This document shows, piece by piece, positions 30,048 through 41,639 of a stretch of 64,000 nt of DNA. This DNA comes from Zhengitettix transpicula (Eukaryota; Arthropoda; Insecta; Orthoptera; Tetrigidae), in the NCBI GenBank assembly GCA_037074705.1, contig CM073590.1, positions 244,048,101-244,112,100 on the forward strand, read 5' to 3'. Every line of letters begins with the position of its first letter. Position 1 is the first letter of the stretch. The translations under genes were made by a program, and so were the position numbers. The notes beneath the pieces were generated by a model. That model did no database searches. It was not told the origin of the DNA and saw nothing but the letters and a program-made list of their open reading frames with translations.

Positions 30048-31623
30048 AATGCCAATTAATTAACACAATAATTGTAAATTAGAAAATATAAATTGTTAGA
30101 GAAATATATTCTTACGGCGGTACAGAACACAGCAACAATGTAGCCAGGTATTGTTTCCTTTGTCGGAAGAAGGAACGCGCTTACAATTGCAAGACGGCAG
30201 AGCAGTTCGCGTTATGGTTTGGTCAGATGCAGGCCGCATTAAAATAATGAGAAGTGTTCAGTTTAATGGATGGTTTGGTCAAGTACAGGTCCCATTAAAA
30301 TATTGAGGAGCAGTTCGCATTAAGTTGGATGGAAGGTTTGGTCAGTGCAGGTCGCATTAAGAGTTCTCGTTACGGTAGAGTTCAGGCCGTATTTCGAATC
30401 CCTCAGCGATCGGGTGGTCGTAAAAGAACTTTTGGGAATTGGAGACTAAACACGTACCGAGAGACGAGAACTAAAGCGAAAGGTGAGAGCGAGAATCGAA
30501 GGCAGAACTACGAAACCTGCTAAACACCAACAGATTTGTGGACGTAGCCGGCAGGGGAGATCGGCAGAGGTCAACCGAGGAGGAGACGCAAAGGAGGTTC
30601 ATCCTGGTTCCTGATTTTGTTCCAAAAATATTAAATCTAGAATCTGTGAGTTTTAGTAGAAGCTGTGCAAAAACCCGCCATAGTGCTTCGTAAGTCAAAA
30701 GTATCCTGGAATGCTGCCGTGAGTACCAACATAAAATAAATAATTATGTAAACCGGATTAAAAGATAGTCGTCAGATATCGATCTCTTCCTTTGATAAAA
30801 TTTGTTAAGTAGGATCCATTTTTTTAGTATAATTTCGTCGACAAGTAAATTTCGTCTTTGTTAATTGACGGGTAAATATTTTTATGGAAATTTGTGTTGA
30901 TAAGATTTTTTTATTATTATTTTTTTTAGGGCAACAGGCTACATGAGGGTGATCCACATTGGGCAACTCCCCTTTAATAGCATAGGAAGGGATTTGAGAA
31001 GGGCGGATGCGGAAGGATAGAGGAAGGTAGCCAAGGGTTAACTAGGGCCCCCGGGCTATGGTTTAAGGATCCTACCCGGCATTCGCCTAAAGAAATGCAG
31101 GGAAAACCCTAGAAAAACCTGCATCAGGTAGGTCGGGCATTGGGTACTTGTCCCACGACCTTTCGATAGCGGGAGAGGAGTTTGCTGTGAGGGCGCAGCA
31201 TTCCCTTCTCCGTGCCTCGACCAGTTTAGGAGGCAGCTGGCCGACTATTCCAATGGGAATAGCGGACAACTCTTACCGTATGCCCAAGGTCTGTGACCCC
31301 CGGAACATACACCTCTCAGAACAGGCCGAGGAGCCTCGGCTTGTGGGAACCTTAATTCTAAAACGGATGTGTTGATAAGATTTCTAAATAAATGATTAGC
31401 CATTATCAAACCCAGTAATGACCCTGAGATATAAATTCTATTTGTAATTATTTGTGTAAATTGTTAAAGTATTGCTAATAAAGATTTTGTTTGTAAATTT
31501 GAATAATTTTTCATTGAAAAGTTCATCTGTTTTTGTATATTACATAATGGCTTCCACAACGTGTGGCACGAATAAATCCAAATTCATTAAATTAAATTCA
31601 ATGTTATTAATTTGATTATTACA
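30045..31623 (+). mobile_element. Putative solo LTR in (AT)n, broken by a SINE1
   Basis: Left edge (AT)n then TGTAATGCC; right edge TTGATTATTACA then ATATATATATATA. Without the inserted SINE1 and its duplicated target it is about 1.1 kb. Boxes GATAGTCGTCAGATATCG and AACCCAGTAATGACCCTGAG match the LTRs at 12020 and 58530. A three-fold internal repeat of 56-63 bp (ATGGTTTGGTCAG, then CAGGYCSCATTAA) lies at 30214-30370. Confidence 0.7.
30909..31367 (-). mobile_element. SINE1 copy with perfect 16-bp target duplication
   Basis: TGTGTTGATAAGATTT occurs at 30893-30908 and again at 31368-31383, exactly flanking the copy. The tail on the minus strand is CCCTAAAAAAAATAATAATA. The 5' end is truncated just upstream of the CTAAGGTTCCCACAAGCC box. 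The duplication length and A-rich tail indicate target-primed reverse transcription. Confidence 0.95.
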
Positions 31624-32453
31624 ATATATATATATAATTATTACAATTCTCTAGGCTCTTCTTAGCACCTGACGAAAGGAACAAGGATCCCAGTTTTTTT
31701 TAGGGCAACAGGCTACATGAGGGTGATCAACATTGGGCAACTCCTCTTTAATAGCATAGGAAGGGATTTGAAAGGGGGGATGCGGAAGGGTAGAGGAAGG
31801 TAGCCAAGGGTTAACTAGGGGACCCCGGGCTATATTTTAAAGATCCTACCTGGCATTTGCCTAAAGAAATGCAGGGAAAACCCTAGAAAAACCTGCATCA
31901 GGTAGGGCGGGCATTGGGTACTTGTCCCACGCCCTTCCGATAGCGGGAGAGGAGTTTGCTGTGGGGACGCAGCATTCCCTTCTCCGTGCCTCGACCAGTT
32001 TAGGAGGCAGCAGGCCGACTATTCCAATGGGAATAGCGGACAACTCTTACCGTATGCCCAAGGTCTGTGACCCCCGGAACATACACCTCTCAGAACAGGC
32101 CGAGGAGCCTCGGCTTGTGGGAACTTTAATGTGTTGATAAGATTTCTAAATAAATGATTAGCCATTATCAAACCCAGTAATGACCCTGAGATAAATTCTA
32201 TTTGTAATTATTTGTGTAAATTGTTAAAGTATTGCTAATAAATATTTTGTTTGTAAATTTGAATAATTTTTCATTTAAAAGTCCATCTCTTTTTGTATAT
32301 TACATAATGGCTTACACAACGTGTGGCACGAATAAATCCAAATTCATTAAATTAAATTAAATGTTATTAATTTGATTATTACAATATATATATATAATTA
32401 TTAGAATTCTCTAGGCTCTTCTTAGCACCTGACGAAAGGAACAAGGATCCCAG
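30921..32453 (+). repeat. Tandem duplication of ~765 bp
   Basis: Copy 1 is about 30921-31693, copy 2 about 31694-32453. Each contains SINE1, the 3' part of the solo LTR, (AT)n, and the start of a family A arm up to AGGAACAAGGATCCCAG. Copy 2 lacks about 13 bases near the SINE1 5' edge and has scattered substitutions. Only copy 2 continues into the rest of the family A arm, so the junction at 31693 marks the duplication. Confidence 0.9.
31697..32128 (-). mobile_element. SINE1, duplicated copy without left target repeat
   Basis: The second copy of the SINE1 at 30909. TGTGTTGATAAGATTT remains only at its right side (from 32129), as expected if it arose by segmental duplication and not by a new insertion. 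Confidence 0.88.
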
Positions 32454-32482
32454 AAACGTTGTCTGGTATTTATATTATCGCT
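32405..32482 (+). repeat. Family A foldback, single arm
   Basis: TCTCTAGGCTCTTCTTAGCA, CTGACGA, GGAACAAGGATCCCAG, AAACGTTGTCTGGTATTTAT. GTGT of stem I is changed to GTCT. A 12-base C run follows at 32483-32494. Confidence 0.8.
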
Positions 32483-32689
32483 CCCCCCCCCCCCAGGACC
32501 ACATAGTCACCAGGGAATAATTATGAGGGCGACACACTCTACAATTACACATGTAATTGAAGTCATTTAATAAAATTATGAGAGAATAATTTTCATTAGA
32601 GAAACGTGAAATGTAAAGTAATGAAGTACGGTTAGTTTCACAAAAGAAAAGAACTTCAAAGGACCAACATGGATTTGAATTAAACAGTA

Positions 32690-32900
32690 ACTAATATAAT
32701 GAATGAGAAAGAAAAGGTAATATAAATACCACACAACAACGTTTCTGGGATCCTTGTCCACTTTTGTCAGGTGCTAAGAAGAGCCTAGAGCGACACAACT
32801 GCACTTGTCAGCACCTGACGAACGGGGACAAGGATGCCGGAAACGTTGTTGTGTGGTATTTATATTATCCTTTATGTCTTTATTATTCAGTAATATATTC
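32690..32900. repeat. Family A foldback element, compact
   Basis: Left arm ATACCACACAACAACGTTTC, right arm GTTGTTGTGTGGTATTTATA, only about 60 bp between the cores. Both arms share the extra triplet (AACAAC / GTTGTT), so they changed together, by gene conversion or recent arm duplication. The right core reads CTGACGA with GAAAC; the stem II strands are GGGGA and TGCC. Confidence 0.82.
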
Positions 32901-34461
32901 AACATAAATTGCAACGATTCCTTTCATATGGTTTTATTCTGAGGCTTTTTTCACCTCTTTGTTGCTGATAATCTTTGGTTGTCTAGTTCTGTGTAGTTCC
33001 GAGTTTGATCAGACCACTCGACCTTGTTTTCTGAGGAGTTATCGTTGGTTTCATGAAGGAAAATAATCACAAACATCGCCAGAATCGTTGTGTCTCAACT
33101 TTTCCTAACCTCTCAGGATGTTATGAAAAAAAAACCCTAGATTCCAACTTTAAAATATTTTTCCTCCGAGTAAAGAATTCGACGGCATTTCTACTTGCAG
33201 AGTTTCTTCAGCCTTAGTAAGGTCAGTGGTGAACGGTGCTCAAAGTAACGCAAATCGACATTCAAAAGAGTGAAATGTTTTCTGAAATTATTTTCTAATT
33301 GTCCCAAAGATAACTACAGACCAATCCCCAATGGTTTTTTTTCAGCTCTTTGCATGAATTTGTTTTTCTTCACGAACACCCGCTTTCGATGACCAATGGT
33401 GCTTGGTCACTGCTGAAGCGGCAATCTATAACATCACTTCAAGAACACAACAGATGATGATGATCAATCTTCTTAGGTACCTTTTTCTACAACTGATTGT
33501 TACTGAGCGACGAACAAAAAAAAACAGAGGGTGGTTTTGGGATCTAAATAAAGTGAACACTTGAGTGAATTTCAATCTTGGTATTGGTTTATTTAGTAAA
33601 GGATGTACTTTTTTATATATATCAGTGTGTCATGGTTATTACAGTGTCAACATTGTGGTTTTTTTTAAACATCTTCTGGTTATTCCTTCCGCGGGTGTTG
33701 TTGCGGCTCTCCCTCCCTCTCAGTGGCGCCGTTATCATCCTGAAAAATTACAGTGTTCTTGTGAGTATCTTTCCGTGTTGTGAGAGGGAAATAAATATGG
33801 ACGGACACATCATCATGACACACACACAAATTTCCAAGAAACAAATCCGTCACGGTTCGTCCCAGCATCCAGTCACAGAATCGCACTCATGCTTCTTTAT
33901 TTTTTTAAAACAAAGAAAAGACAGGTTATCTTTTTTTGGGGGGGAGGGGAGCTGGACTGATGATCATCCAGCTTCATCATGTTCATAAACCCAGCCGTGG
34001 TCGGAGATGTCACTGAGGAATCCTCCATCGGAGGATCTTGGTCTCTTATTCACAGATTACAGCTTCAACATGTCTTGTTTCCAGGACTGGACCACCAAAT
34101 AATTAATCTTATGACGGTCATCCATACTTACAGGCAGCCAGCCAATACTTCCGGTACACGAGTCAGCCGTTGATCATAGAAACGGTCATTCTACAACTCA
34201 AATAAGAGGTTTTCTTGCGGGGGTCGGGGGTCAGTACCTGAAACATTCTCCGTCGTCCATGTTTCAAGGGCATCATCATCTCAGACCCGAAACATTTGCT
34301 TAGTGGCGTTGAAAGGCGAAACTCATCACTGACACCGGGCTTTCACAGATTAACCAATTTCTTGCAATCTCCTTTTGGTGATCCACTTTGGTTTCTTCAC
34401 TGGTTTATGTAAATTAGATGCAGGACTTCCGTAGTCAATCAATTACAAAATAATATATAAA
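32901..34461. other. Unassigned stretch
   Basis: Frames at 33565-33988 show no recognised domain. A G-rich run lies near 33940. No repeat identified. Confidence 0.35.
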
Positions 34462-34476
34462 TAGTCCTTCTAAAGT

Positions 34477-34722
34477 GCCGGCCTGCTGTGACGTAGTGGC
34501 CAGCGTCATTGCCTCGCATCACAGAGGTCCCGGGTTCGAATTCCGGCATGGGCATGGATGTTTGTGTTCGTCCTGGTCAAGAAAACTGGGGGATAAAGCT
34601 GTGGGAGAATCGACACTCTGACCAGGTGTGACTCCTGGATCCAGGATGTGTCATGTAAGATGACAGTCTCGGTAGGACAAGGCCCTTCATGGGCTGTCGA
34701 GCCAAGGAGGTTGTTAATTAGT
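34477..34722 (+). mobile_element. SINE2, tRNA-derived, complete with target duplication
   Basis: Flanked by TAGTCCTTCTAAAGT (34462-34476) and TAGTCCATCTAAAGT (34723-34737), 15 bp with one mismatch. The head has GACGTAGTGGCCAGCGTC (A-box-like) and GGTTCGAATTCC (B box), about 30-35 bp apart as in tRNA genes. The body contains GTCCTGGTCAAGAAAACTG, CTCTGACCAGGTGTGACTCC and GACAAGGCCCTTCATGGGCT. 246 bp; tail TTGTTAATTAGT. Confidence 0.93.
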
Positions 34723-34737
34723 TAGTCCATCTAAAGT

Positions 34738-35091
34738 AGTCAAAAATATTTTATTCGACTTATTTAAAATTGACAATCAATCAAAGATTTCTGAATGGTT
34801 TTTCATTCACATTTTAACTGTAAAATTCGACCAGTCGCCACAGTAGTGTTCCAGTTGTCCTGATCATCGGTTATCGTTGCACCAGACACCTCAGCCCATG
34901 ATGTAAGGATTAATTGCTTTTTAATTTATTTTATAAGAAATCAGAATTTATATTTCATGAGGTAATTTTCTGTTTGATGATCTTACAAAGAATTTTTTTA
35001 AAACTTTATTTAGCTGAGTCTTCAAGTAAAATGGAATTCGCTGCTATGATATAATAAGAAATCATATGGCTAAGAGTATTTAGAGAGAGGA
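34738..35091. other. Unassigned AT-rich stretch
   Basis: No feature seen; may include the 3' part of the minus-strand LINE remnant that follows. Confidence 0.35.
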
Positions 35092-35866
35092 TTATGTGAA
35101 ATATATTTCCACACCTCTGGCTGAATACATTGGCTTCAGGTATTTTACAGGTTGACAATTATTTGTGTAAGCCTTGTGGCAGCTTGCGTTTGAGTCTGTT
35201 ATGGGTGTTTTTCGTCCTAGGATTAATTTCTTTGCACTTTTACACTTCACTATATTTTTGGAAAAGTTACTGGTTAGTCTGTGGATGTAGTTTGTTATTA
35301 GCGGAACCCTTGGTGTATTTGGCTGTTTCGTGTGACCCACGATACGCAGCACTTTATTCTGCATGATTTGAAGTTTCTTGTAGGTGCGTTGCAGGCGATT
35401 TATAAATTAGGAGCGAGGATTCGAGTCGAAGATGAGGTTGATCAGGAGGTAGAGCAGAGAGAGTCATTTAGTTTTTTATGAATGTGGTACCTCCAGTTGA
35501 GTTTTGCATCTAGGTTTGACCCCCAGATACTTTATCGCTGAGTCCTTAGGATTCCATGATGTTTCACTATTGTGCAGTCAGAGTGTTAATTTGCAGATTG
35601 TTGAATGTGGCATGATGAGGACTTCTCCTTACGTTAGGAAGATTGAGCACAGTTTCTTCAATCTTCTGTATGTTGTAAAATTCTCAGGAGTGGGTTTCTT
35701 TGAGATTATAATCTTGGCGACGCTGACACCGTTTTCCTCAGCAACCATCCAGGTGATGTGACTATGGTGGTCAATTCGCGATCTACGAACTCGCAGTTTA
35801 CTCCCATAGTCGGTGGTATAAGTTCAGTCTTGTTGTGGTGAGTCGGCCACTTGGATGACTTGCGGA
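35092..35866 (-). pseudogene. LINE reverse transcriptase C-terminal remnant
   Basis: On the minus strand, left of the SINE1, frames give KWPTHHNKTELIPPTMG (the KTE motif that follows the catalytic YADD region), then AIKYLGV near 35540, KLNWRYHIHKKLND (the thumb-region LGV...LxWxxHI block), then MQNKVLRIVGHTKQ, PRVPLITNYIHRLTSNFSKN. This order is typical of the end of Jockey/CR1-like reverse transcriptases. At least two frameshifts and stops separate the parts. The catalytic Asp residues are not present in this fragment. Confidence 0.65.
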
Positions 35867-36392
35867 AGGTCTGCGAGGGGTATTCTCTCGCAGGCAAAAC
35901 CTTGTAGGAGAGATACGAAGGGGCTACCTTTGGGGTTTTCCTCTCCGTTTTTGAACTAAGGTTCCCACGAGCCTAAGCACCTCGGCCTGTTATGAGAGGT
36001 GTATGTACTGGGGTCACAGACCTTGGGCATACGGTAAGAGTTGTCCGCTATTCCCATTGGAATAGTCGGCCAGCTGCCTCCTAAACTGGTCGAGGCACGG
36101 AGAAGGGAATGCTGCGTCCCCACAGCAAACTCCTCTCCCGCTATCGGAAGGGCGTGGGAGAAGCACCCAATGCCCGACCTACCTGATGCAGGTGTTTCTA
36201 GGGTTTTCCCTGCATTTATTTTGGCGAATGCCGGGTAGGATCCTTAAAATATAGCCCGAGGGCCCTAGTTAACCCTTGGATACCTTCCTTTACCCTTCCG
36301 CATCTCCCCTTTCAAATCCCTTCCTATGCTATTAAAGCGGAGTTGCCACCATGTGGATTACCCTCATGTAGCCTGTTACCCTAAAAAAGAAA
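35867..36392 (+). mobile_element. SINE1 copy, full length, upstream edge of LINE remnant
   Basis: 5' hairpin CTGCGAGGGGTATTCTCTCG; 3' end ATGTAGCCTGTTACCC plus A run. It ends the recognisable LINE sequence at 35866. Confidence 0.93.
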
Positions 36393-37394
36393 AGGAGCTC
36401 CGTTTTCTGAATGCAGCAGTAGACGTTATCTATGGTGTCTTTACATCGCATCGCTGTATTGGTTGCATCGCCTCAGTTCTGTGTTGTTTTCAGCTCTGCG
36501 GTGCTTCGGTCTAGATACGGCGTTGGTACTGATCTCTTGGTTTCGTCTCCCGGTATCGTCGTAGCATCCTTGCAAATAGTGTGTATAATTCAGCTAGGAT
36601 CTGCGTTCTCATTGAACGATGACAGCGAATCCGACTAGTTTGTCAGATAGACTGGTAAAGGCCTCAAGTGCAGTACCTGCAGCCATGCCTTCTAAATTAT
36701 TTTTTTTTCGGTAGCTAATTTACTATCTACTATTAACATTTGAAGTAATTTTTTTTCATTATTAATGCTGTGTGACACGAGTAGGACACCGTCTAGTGGC
36801 GGGACTCCTGGATTTATTCAGTGATGTCATCTGACCATAATCGCTTCAGTAAGGGTTAGTAAACCAGATCTCTCGCGTCCAGTCGTGGCCTTGGGCAATG
36901 CAGCTCACGCTGTAGCAGAGAGAGAAGGGTGCTTAATGTAAGCGTTTTAAGTGTGGCCGGTGCTCCATAACTTGACAGCATGTTTGATAGGAACGTCAGA
37001 TGGTTTGTTATCCTCCGAACCAGCATTGCATTTTCCCTCGGTGGAATACAATTCCTCTATTCCTTTAATCTAGTTTCTTTCTCTAAAAATTTCCTGCTGA
37101 TCGCAGACTCACACTCGGCCGGGATTTTTCTCCTCCAACACTGTAGAATATACAACATGACTCCATCTTGTTGTTAGCGCAACGTGCATCTTTGGAAGTT
37201 TACTGTAGTTGATATCATTTCATAGCCAGATAAACAAAAGTACACAGTTTTATAATTTACACACGTTACCACCTTACTTAATTTCTTATTAAACGTTACA
37301 CAAACCGTAACATACAAATAAAAGAGCATTAATTATGATTGAAAACAGCGAGAACGAGCACTGATGTTATCCAACAAATCAAAGGAATTATATA
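36393..37394. other. Unassigned stretch
   Basis: Could hold the 5' continuation of the LINE remnant, but no YADD-type or other motif was recognised on the minus strand. No other gene seen. Confidence 0.3.
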
Positions 37395-37512
37395 AACGGA
37401 CGAGTGCAGTTGTGTCGCTCTAGGCTCTTCTTAGCACCTGAAGGAAAGGTTGTGTGGTATTTATATTATCACTTAGGTTTTCTGTATTTGGGTATCTTTA
37501 TTATTAATAATA
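37395..37512 (+). repeat. Family A foldback, single arm with core deleted
   Basis: GTGTCGCTCTAGGCTCTTCT, TAGCACCTGAAGGAAAGG, then directly TTGTGTGGTATTTATATTAT. The stem II and GAAAC region is missing. Confidence 0.8.
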
Positions 37513-37559
37513 ACAATTAAGTGTACATATTTTATTATTTTCCTAACACAATTAATATG

Positions 37560-37882
37560 ATAAAATGAAAAAATTTACGTCTGATTGAAAATAAATGAAT
37601 AAGAAAGGTAGCCAATACAGACAAGAAGAGTAATACAAATAGCACACAACGATTCCTGGGATCGTTGTGTCTTTCGTCAGGTGCTAAGGAGAGCCTGGAG
37701 CGACACAACTGCTTTTTTTTTAACTTTTGAGTTTTGTTCACTGACCAGTGGAGTTGTGTCGCTCTAGGCTCTTCTTAGGCACCTGACGAAAGGCACAAGG
37801 ATCCCAGAAACGTTGTGTGGTATATCACTTACATTATCACTTTTTTTGTCTGAATTGGCTATCTTTCTTATTCACGATTAAT
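37560..37882. repeat. Family A foldback element, both arms
   Basis: Left arm TTTACGTCTGATTGAAAATA, AGCACACAACGATTCCTGGG; right arm GTCGCTCTAGGCTCTTCTTA, GCAC at 37779, CTGACGA at 37783, GAAAC at 37807, GTT, GTGT at 37815. The right core keeps all boxes, but stem II has one mismatch (GGCA against TCCC). Confidence 0.88.
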
Positions 37883-37934
37883 TTGATTTTATATTTAACA
37901 CCACTCTGGCAGCAAAGGATGGAGGAGTATAAAG

Positions 37935-40568
37935 GCGACGCGCAAACTAGAGGACGGCGCTTAACTTGGGAAAGATGGCAGAGGACGCCACCGAAACGTC
38001 ATGGCCTAAGCTTACTTTCATCTGGGTGGAAAGCCAAGAACTGCAAACTAGAGGACGGCGCTTAACTTGAGAAAGATGGCAGAGGACGCCACCGAAACGT
38101 CATGGCCTAAGCTTACTTTCATCTGGGTGGAAAGCCAAGAACTGCAAACTAGAGGACGGCGCTTAACTTGGGAAAGATGGCAGAGGACGCCACCGAAACG
38201 TCATGGCCTAAGCTTACTTTCATCTGGGTGGAAAGCCAAGAACTGCAAACTAGAGGACGGCGCTTAACTTGAGAAAGATGGCAGAGGACGCCACCGAAAC
38301 GTCATGGCCTAAGCTTACTTTCATCTGGGTGGAAAGCCAAGAACTGCAAACTAGAGGACGGCGCTTAACTTGGGAAAGATGGCAGAGGACGCCACCGAAA
38401 CGTCATGGCCTAAGCTTACTTTCATCTGGGTGGAAAGCCAAGAACTGCAAACTAGAGGACGGCGCTTAACTTGGGAAAGATGGCAGAGGACGCCGCCGAA
38501 ACGTCATGGCCTAAGCTTACTTTAATCTGGGTGGAAAGCCAAGAACTGCCAACTAGAGGACAGCGCTTAACTTGGGAAAGATGGCAGAGGACGCCGCCGA
38601 AACGTCATGGCCTAAGCTTACTTTCATCTGGGTGGAAAGCCAAGAACTGCAAACTAGAGGACGGCGCTTAACTTGGGAAAGATGGCAGACGACGCCGCCG
38701 AAACGTCGTGGCCTAAGCTTACTTTCATCTGGGTGGAAAGCCAATAACTGCAAACTTGAGGATGGCGCTTAACTTGGGAAAGATGGCAGACGACGCCGCC
38801 GAAACGTCGTGGCCTAAGCTTACTTTCATCTGGGTGGGAAGCCAAGATCTGCAAACTAGAGGACGGCGCTTAACTTGGGAAAGATGACAGACGACGCCGC
38901 CGAAACGTCATGGCCTAAGCTTACTTTCATCTGGGTGGAAAGCCAAGAACTGCAAACTAGAGGACGGCGCTTAACTTGGGAAAGATGGCAGACGACGCCG
39001 CCGAAACGTCGTGGCCTAAGCTTACTTTCATCTGGGTGGAAAGCCAATAACTGCAAACTTGAGGATGGCGCTTAACTTGGGAAAGATGGCAGACGACGCC
39101 GCCGAAACGTCGTGGCCTAAGCTTACTTTCATCTGGGTGGAAAGCCAATAACTGCAAACTTGAGGATGGCGCTTAACTTGGGAAAGATGGCAGACGACGC
39201 CGCCGAAACGTCGTGGCCTAAGCTTACTTTCATCTGGGTGGGAAGCCAAGATCTGCAAACTAGAGGACGGCGCTTAACTTGGGAAAGATGACAGACGACG
39301 CCGCCGAAACGTCATGGCCTAAGCTTACTTTCATCTGGGTGGAAAGCCAAGAACTGCAAACTAGAGGACGGCGCTTAACTTGGGAAAGATGGCAGACGAC
39401 GCCGCCGAAACGTCGTGGCCTAAGCTTACTTTCATCTGGGTGGAAAGCCAATAACTGCAAACTTGAGGATGGCGCTTAACTTGGGAAAGATGGCAGACGA
39501 CGCCGCCGAAACGTCGTGGCCTAAGCTTACTTTCATCTGGGTGGGAAGCCAAGATCTGCAAACTAGAGGACGGCGCTTAACTTGGGAAAGATGGCAGAGG
39601 ACGCCGCCGAAACGTCATGGCCTAAGCTTATTTTCATCTGGGTGGAAAGCAAAGAACTGCAAACTAGAGGACGGCGCTTAACTTGGGAAAGATGGCAGAG
39701 GACGCCGCCGAAACGTCATGGCCTAAGCTTACTTTCATCTGGGTGGAAAGCCAAGAACTTCAAACTAGAGGACGGCGCTTAACTTGGGAAAGATGGCAGA
39801 GGACGCAGCCGAAACGTCATGGCCTAAGCTTACTTTCATCTGGGTGGAAAGCCAATAACTGCAAACTTGAGGATGGCGCTTAACTTGGAAAAGATGGCAG
39901 ACGACGCCGCCGAAACGTCGTGGCCTAAGCTTACTTTCATCTGGGTGGAAAGCCAAGAACTGCAAACTAGAGGACGGCGCTTAACTTGGGAAAGATGGCA
40001 GAGGACGCCGCCGAAACGTCATGGCCTAAGCTTACTTTCATCTGGGTGGAAAGCCAAGAACTGCAAACTAGAGGACAGCGCTTAACTTGGGAAAGATGGC
40101 AGAGGACGCCGCCGAAACGTCATGGCCTAAGCTTACTTTCATCTGGGTGGAAAGCCAAGAACTTCAAACTAGAGGACGGCGCTTAACTTGGGAAAGATGG
40201 CAGAGGACGCCGCCGAAACGTCATGCCCTAAGCTTACTTTCATCTGGGTGGAAAGCCAAGAACTGCAAACTAGAGGACGGCGCTTAACTTGGGAAAGATG
40301 GCAGAGGACGCCGCCGAAACGTCGTGGCCTAAGCTTACTTTCATCTGGGTGGAAAGCCAAGATCTGCAAACTAGAGGACGGCGCTTAACTTGGGAAAGAT
40401 GACAGACGACGCCGCCGAAACGTCATGGCCTAAGCTTACTTCCATCTGGGTGGAAAGCCAAGAACTGCAAACTAGAGGACGGCGCTTAACTTGGGAAAGA
40501 TGGCAGACGACGCCGCCGAAACGTCATGGCCTAAGCTTACTTTCATCTGGGTGGAAAGCCAATAACTG
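37935..40568. repeat. Satellite B, 101-bp tandem array (about 26 monomers)
   Basis: Monomer blocks: GGACGGCGCTTAACTTGGGA, AAGATGGCAGAGGACGCCGC, CGAAACGTCATGGCCTAAGC, TTACTTTCATCTGGGTGGAA, AGCCAAGAACTGCAAACTAG. In the left part CCACCG monomers alternate TTGGG and TTGAG (202-bp period). From about 38670 to 39580 a 404-bp (four-monomer) period is seen, with GATGACAGACGACG monomers at 38883 and 39287. 101 is not a multiple of three and frames are open on both strands, so the long frames are not coding evidence. Confidence 0.96.
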
Positions 40569-41639
40569 TTTACTTTCATCTTCATTTTAACTCGTCTAAT
40601 GCTTAAGACGATGAAAATTGTTGTAACAAACTCCTTAGACACGAAATGTTAGACATAAAAAACCTCATATTAATACCGTTAAGCAAGGAATAAAATACTG
40701 AGCGCTTAAATAGCGTTAGTGCCACAATTATGTAATTACTTTGGTTTGTTGCTGAATATCTTTGGCCCCCGCCGCTAGTTCTGACTCGGTGCAAGACGTG
40801 TCAGTAACGATTCGTTGTAAATTATTTTTCTTAACTCGTGTTACTTGATGTATTATCCGGCCGTGCCCCCCCCCCCCCCCGACTGTGATTGGCCCTGATC
40901 GCCCTGACAAGTGTCATCGATCGCATATCGTACAGTGAAATAAATCACACAGGGGAAGAGGGGGGGGGTGTCACTTGAGCTATGACGAGAAACAAGACTA
41001 ACCGTGGAAGGCTGCAAGGGTCTGAAATTATTAATTCCTCGTGTCTCGGTGACGTTAAGTTCTGCTCGTAAATTTATTTGCACACAATCTCCTTAAGTGC
41101 TTCAAGAGTTTCTGTTATACTTGGCGTTGTAATTTTCCCGATGGCGACGGCTTCTGGTTCCGCGGTTCTTCTCATTTGCAAGTTGTACGCGCGTAGTCGT
41201 CCTTCTTCGTTGCAGGAGAACGCTCGCTAAATGAATATTTTATCTTGGCAATGATGTTCTTGCTCTTACTCGCTCTGCATTCTGCCAGACGTCACGGAGG
41301 GAAATTTTGCCATCTTATCTGAATTTATGAAACCATTCACATCTCGGAGCGTAACCGACTCGAATTATTATTATTCTTTGTGCACAACTCGCATTGCTGC
41401 CCATGCTTCAATTATTTTCCCCTTTTTAAACAGTTCAAACTTTGACCCATGAGCTCATTTTTACCTGATTGATAGAGAATCACGTTAGATTACGTCTGTT
41501 GATAACTTATTTAATTTATAAAAGAATATTATCAAGGTTTGGGAGCTCGGATAATTTTCCCGCGAGTCCAACAAGCCGCATGACTAAGCTCTCGATGCGA
41601 TCTAAAGGCACGCAGTCCGGATGACCGGTTGATCAATTG
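40569..41639. other. Unassigned stretch
   Basis: A 15-base C run at 40866-40880 and a 9-base G run near 40960. No gene recognised. Confidence 0.4.

Noticed and set aside
37935..40568. Hammerhead-like motif in satellite B (GCCGCCGAAACGTC)
   Set aside because: GAAACGTC is present, but upstream CAGAGGA does not fit CTGANGA, stem II is not supported and stem I does not pair.
37817..40590. Repeated 66-residue frames on both strands as a repeat-protein gene
   Set aside because: The 101-bp period is not a multiple of three, so frames end at each third monomer; open on both strands; no start context or conserved protein family.
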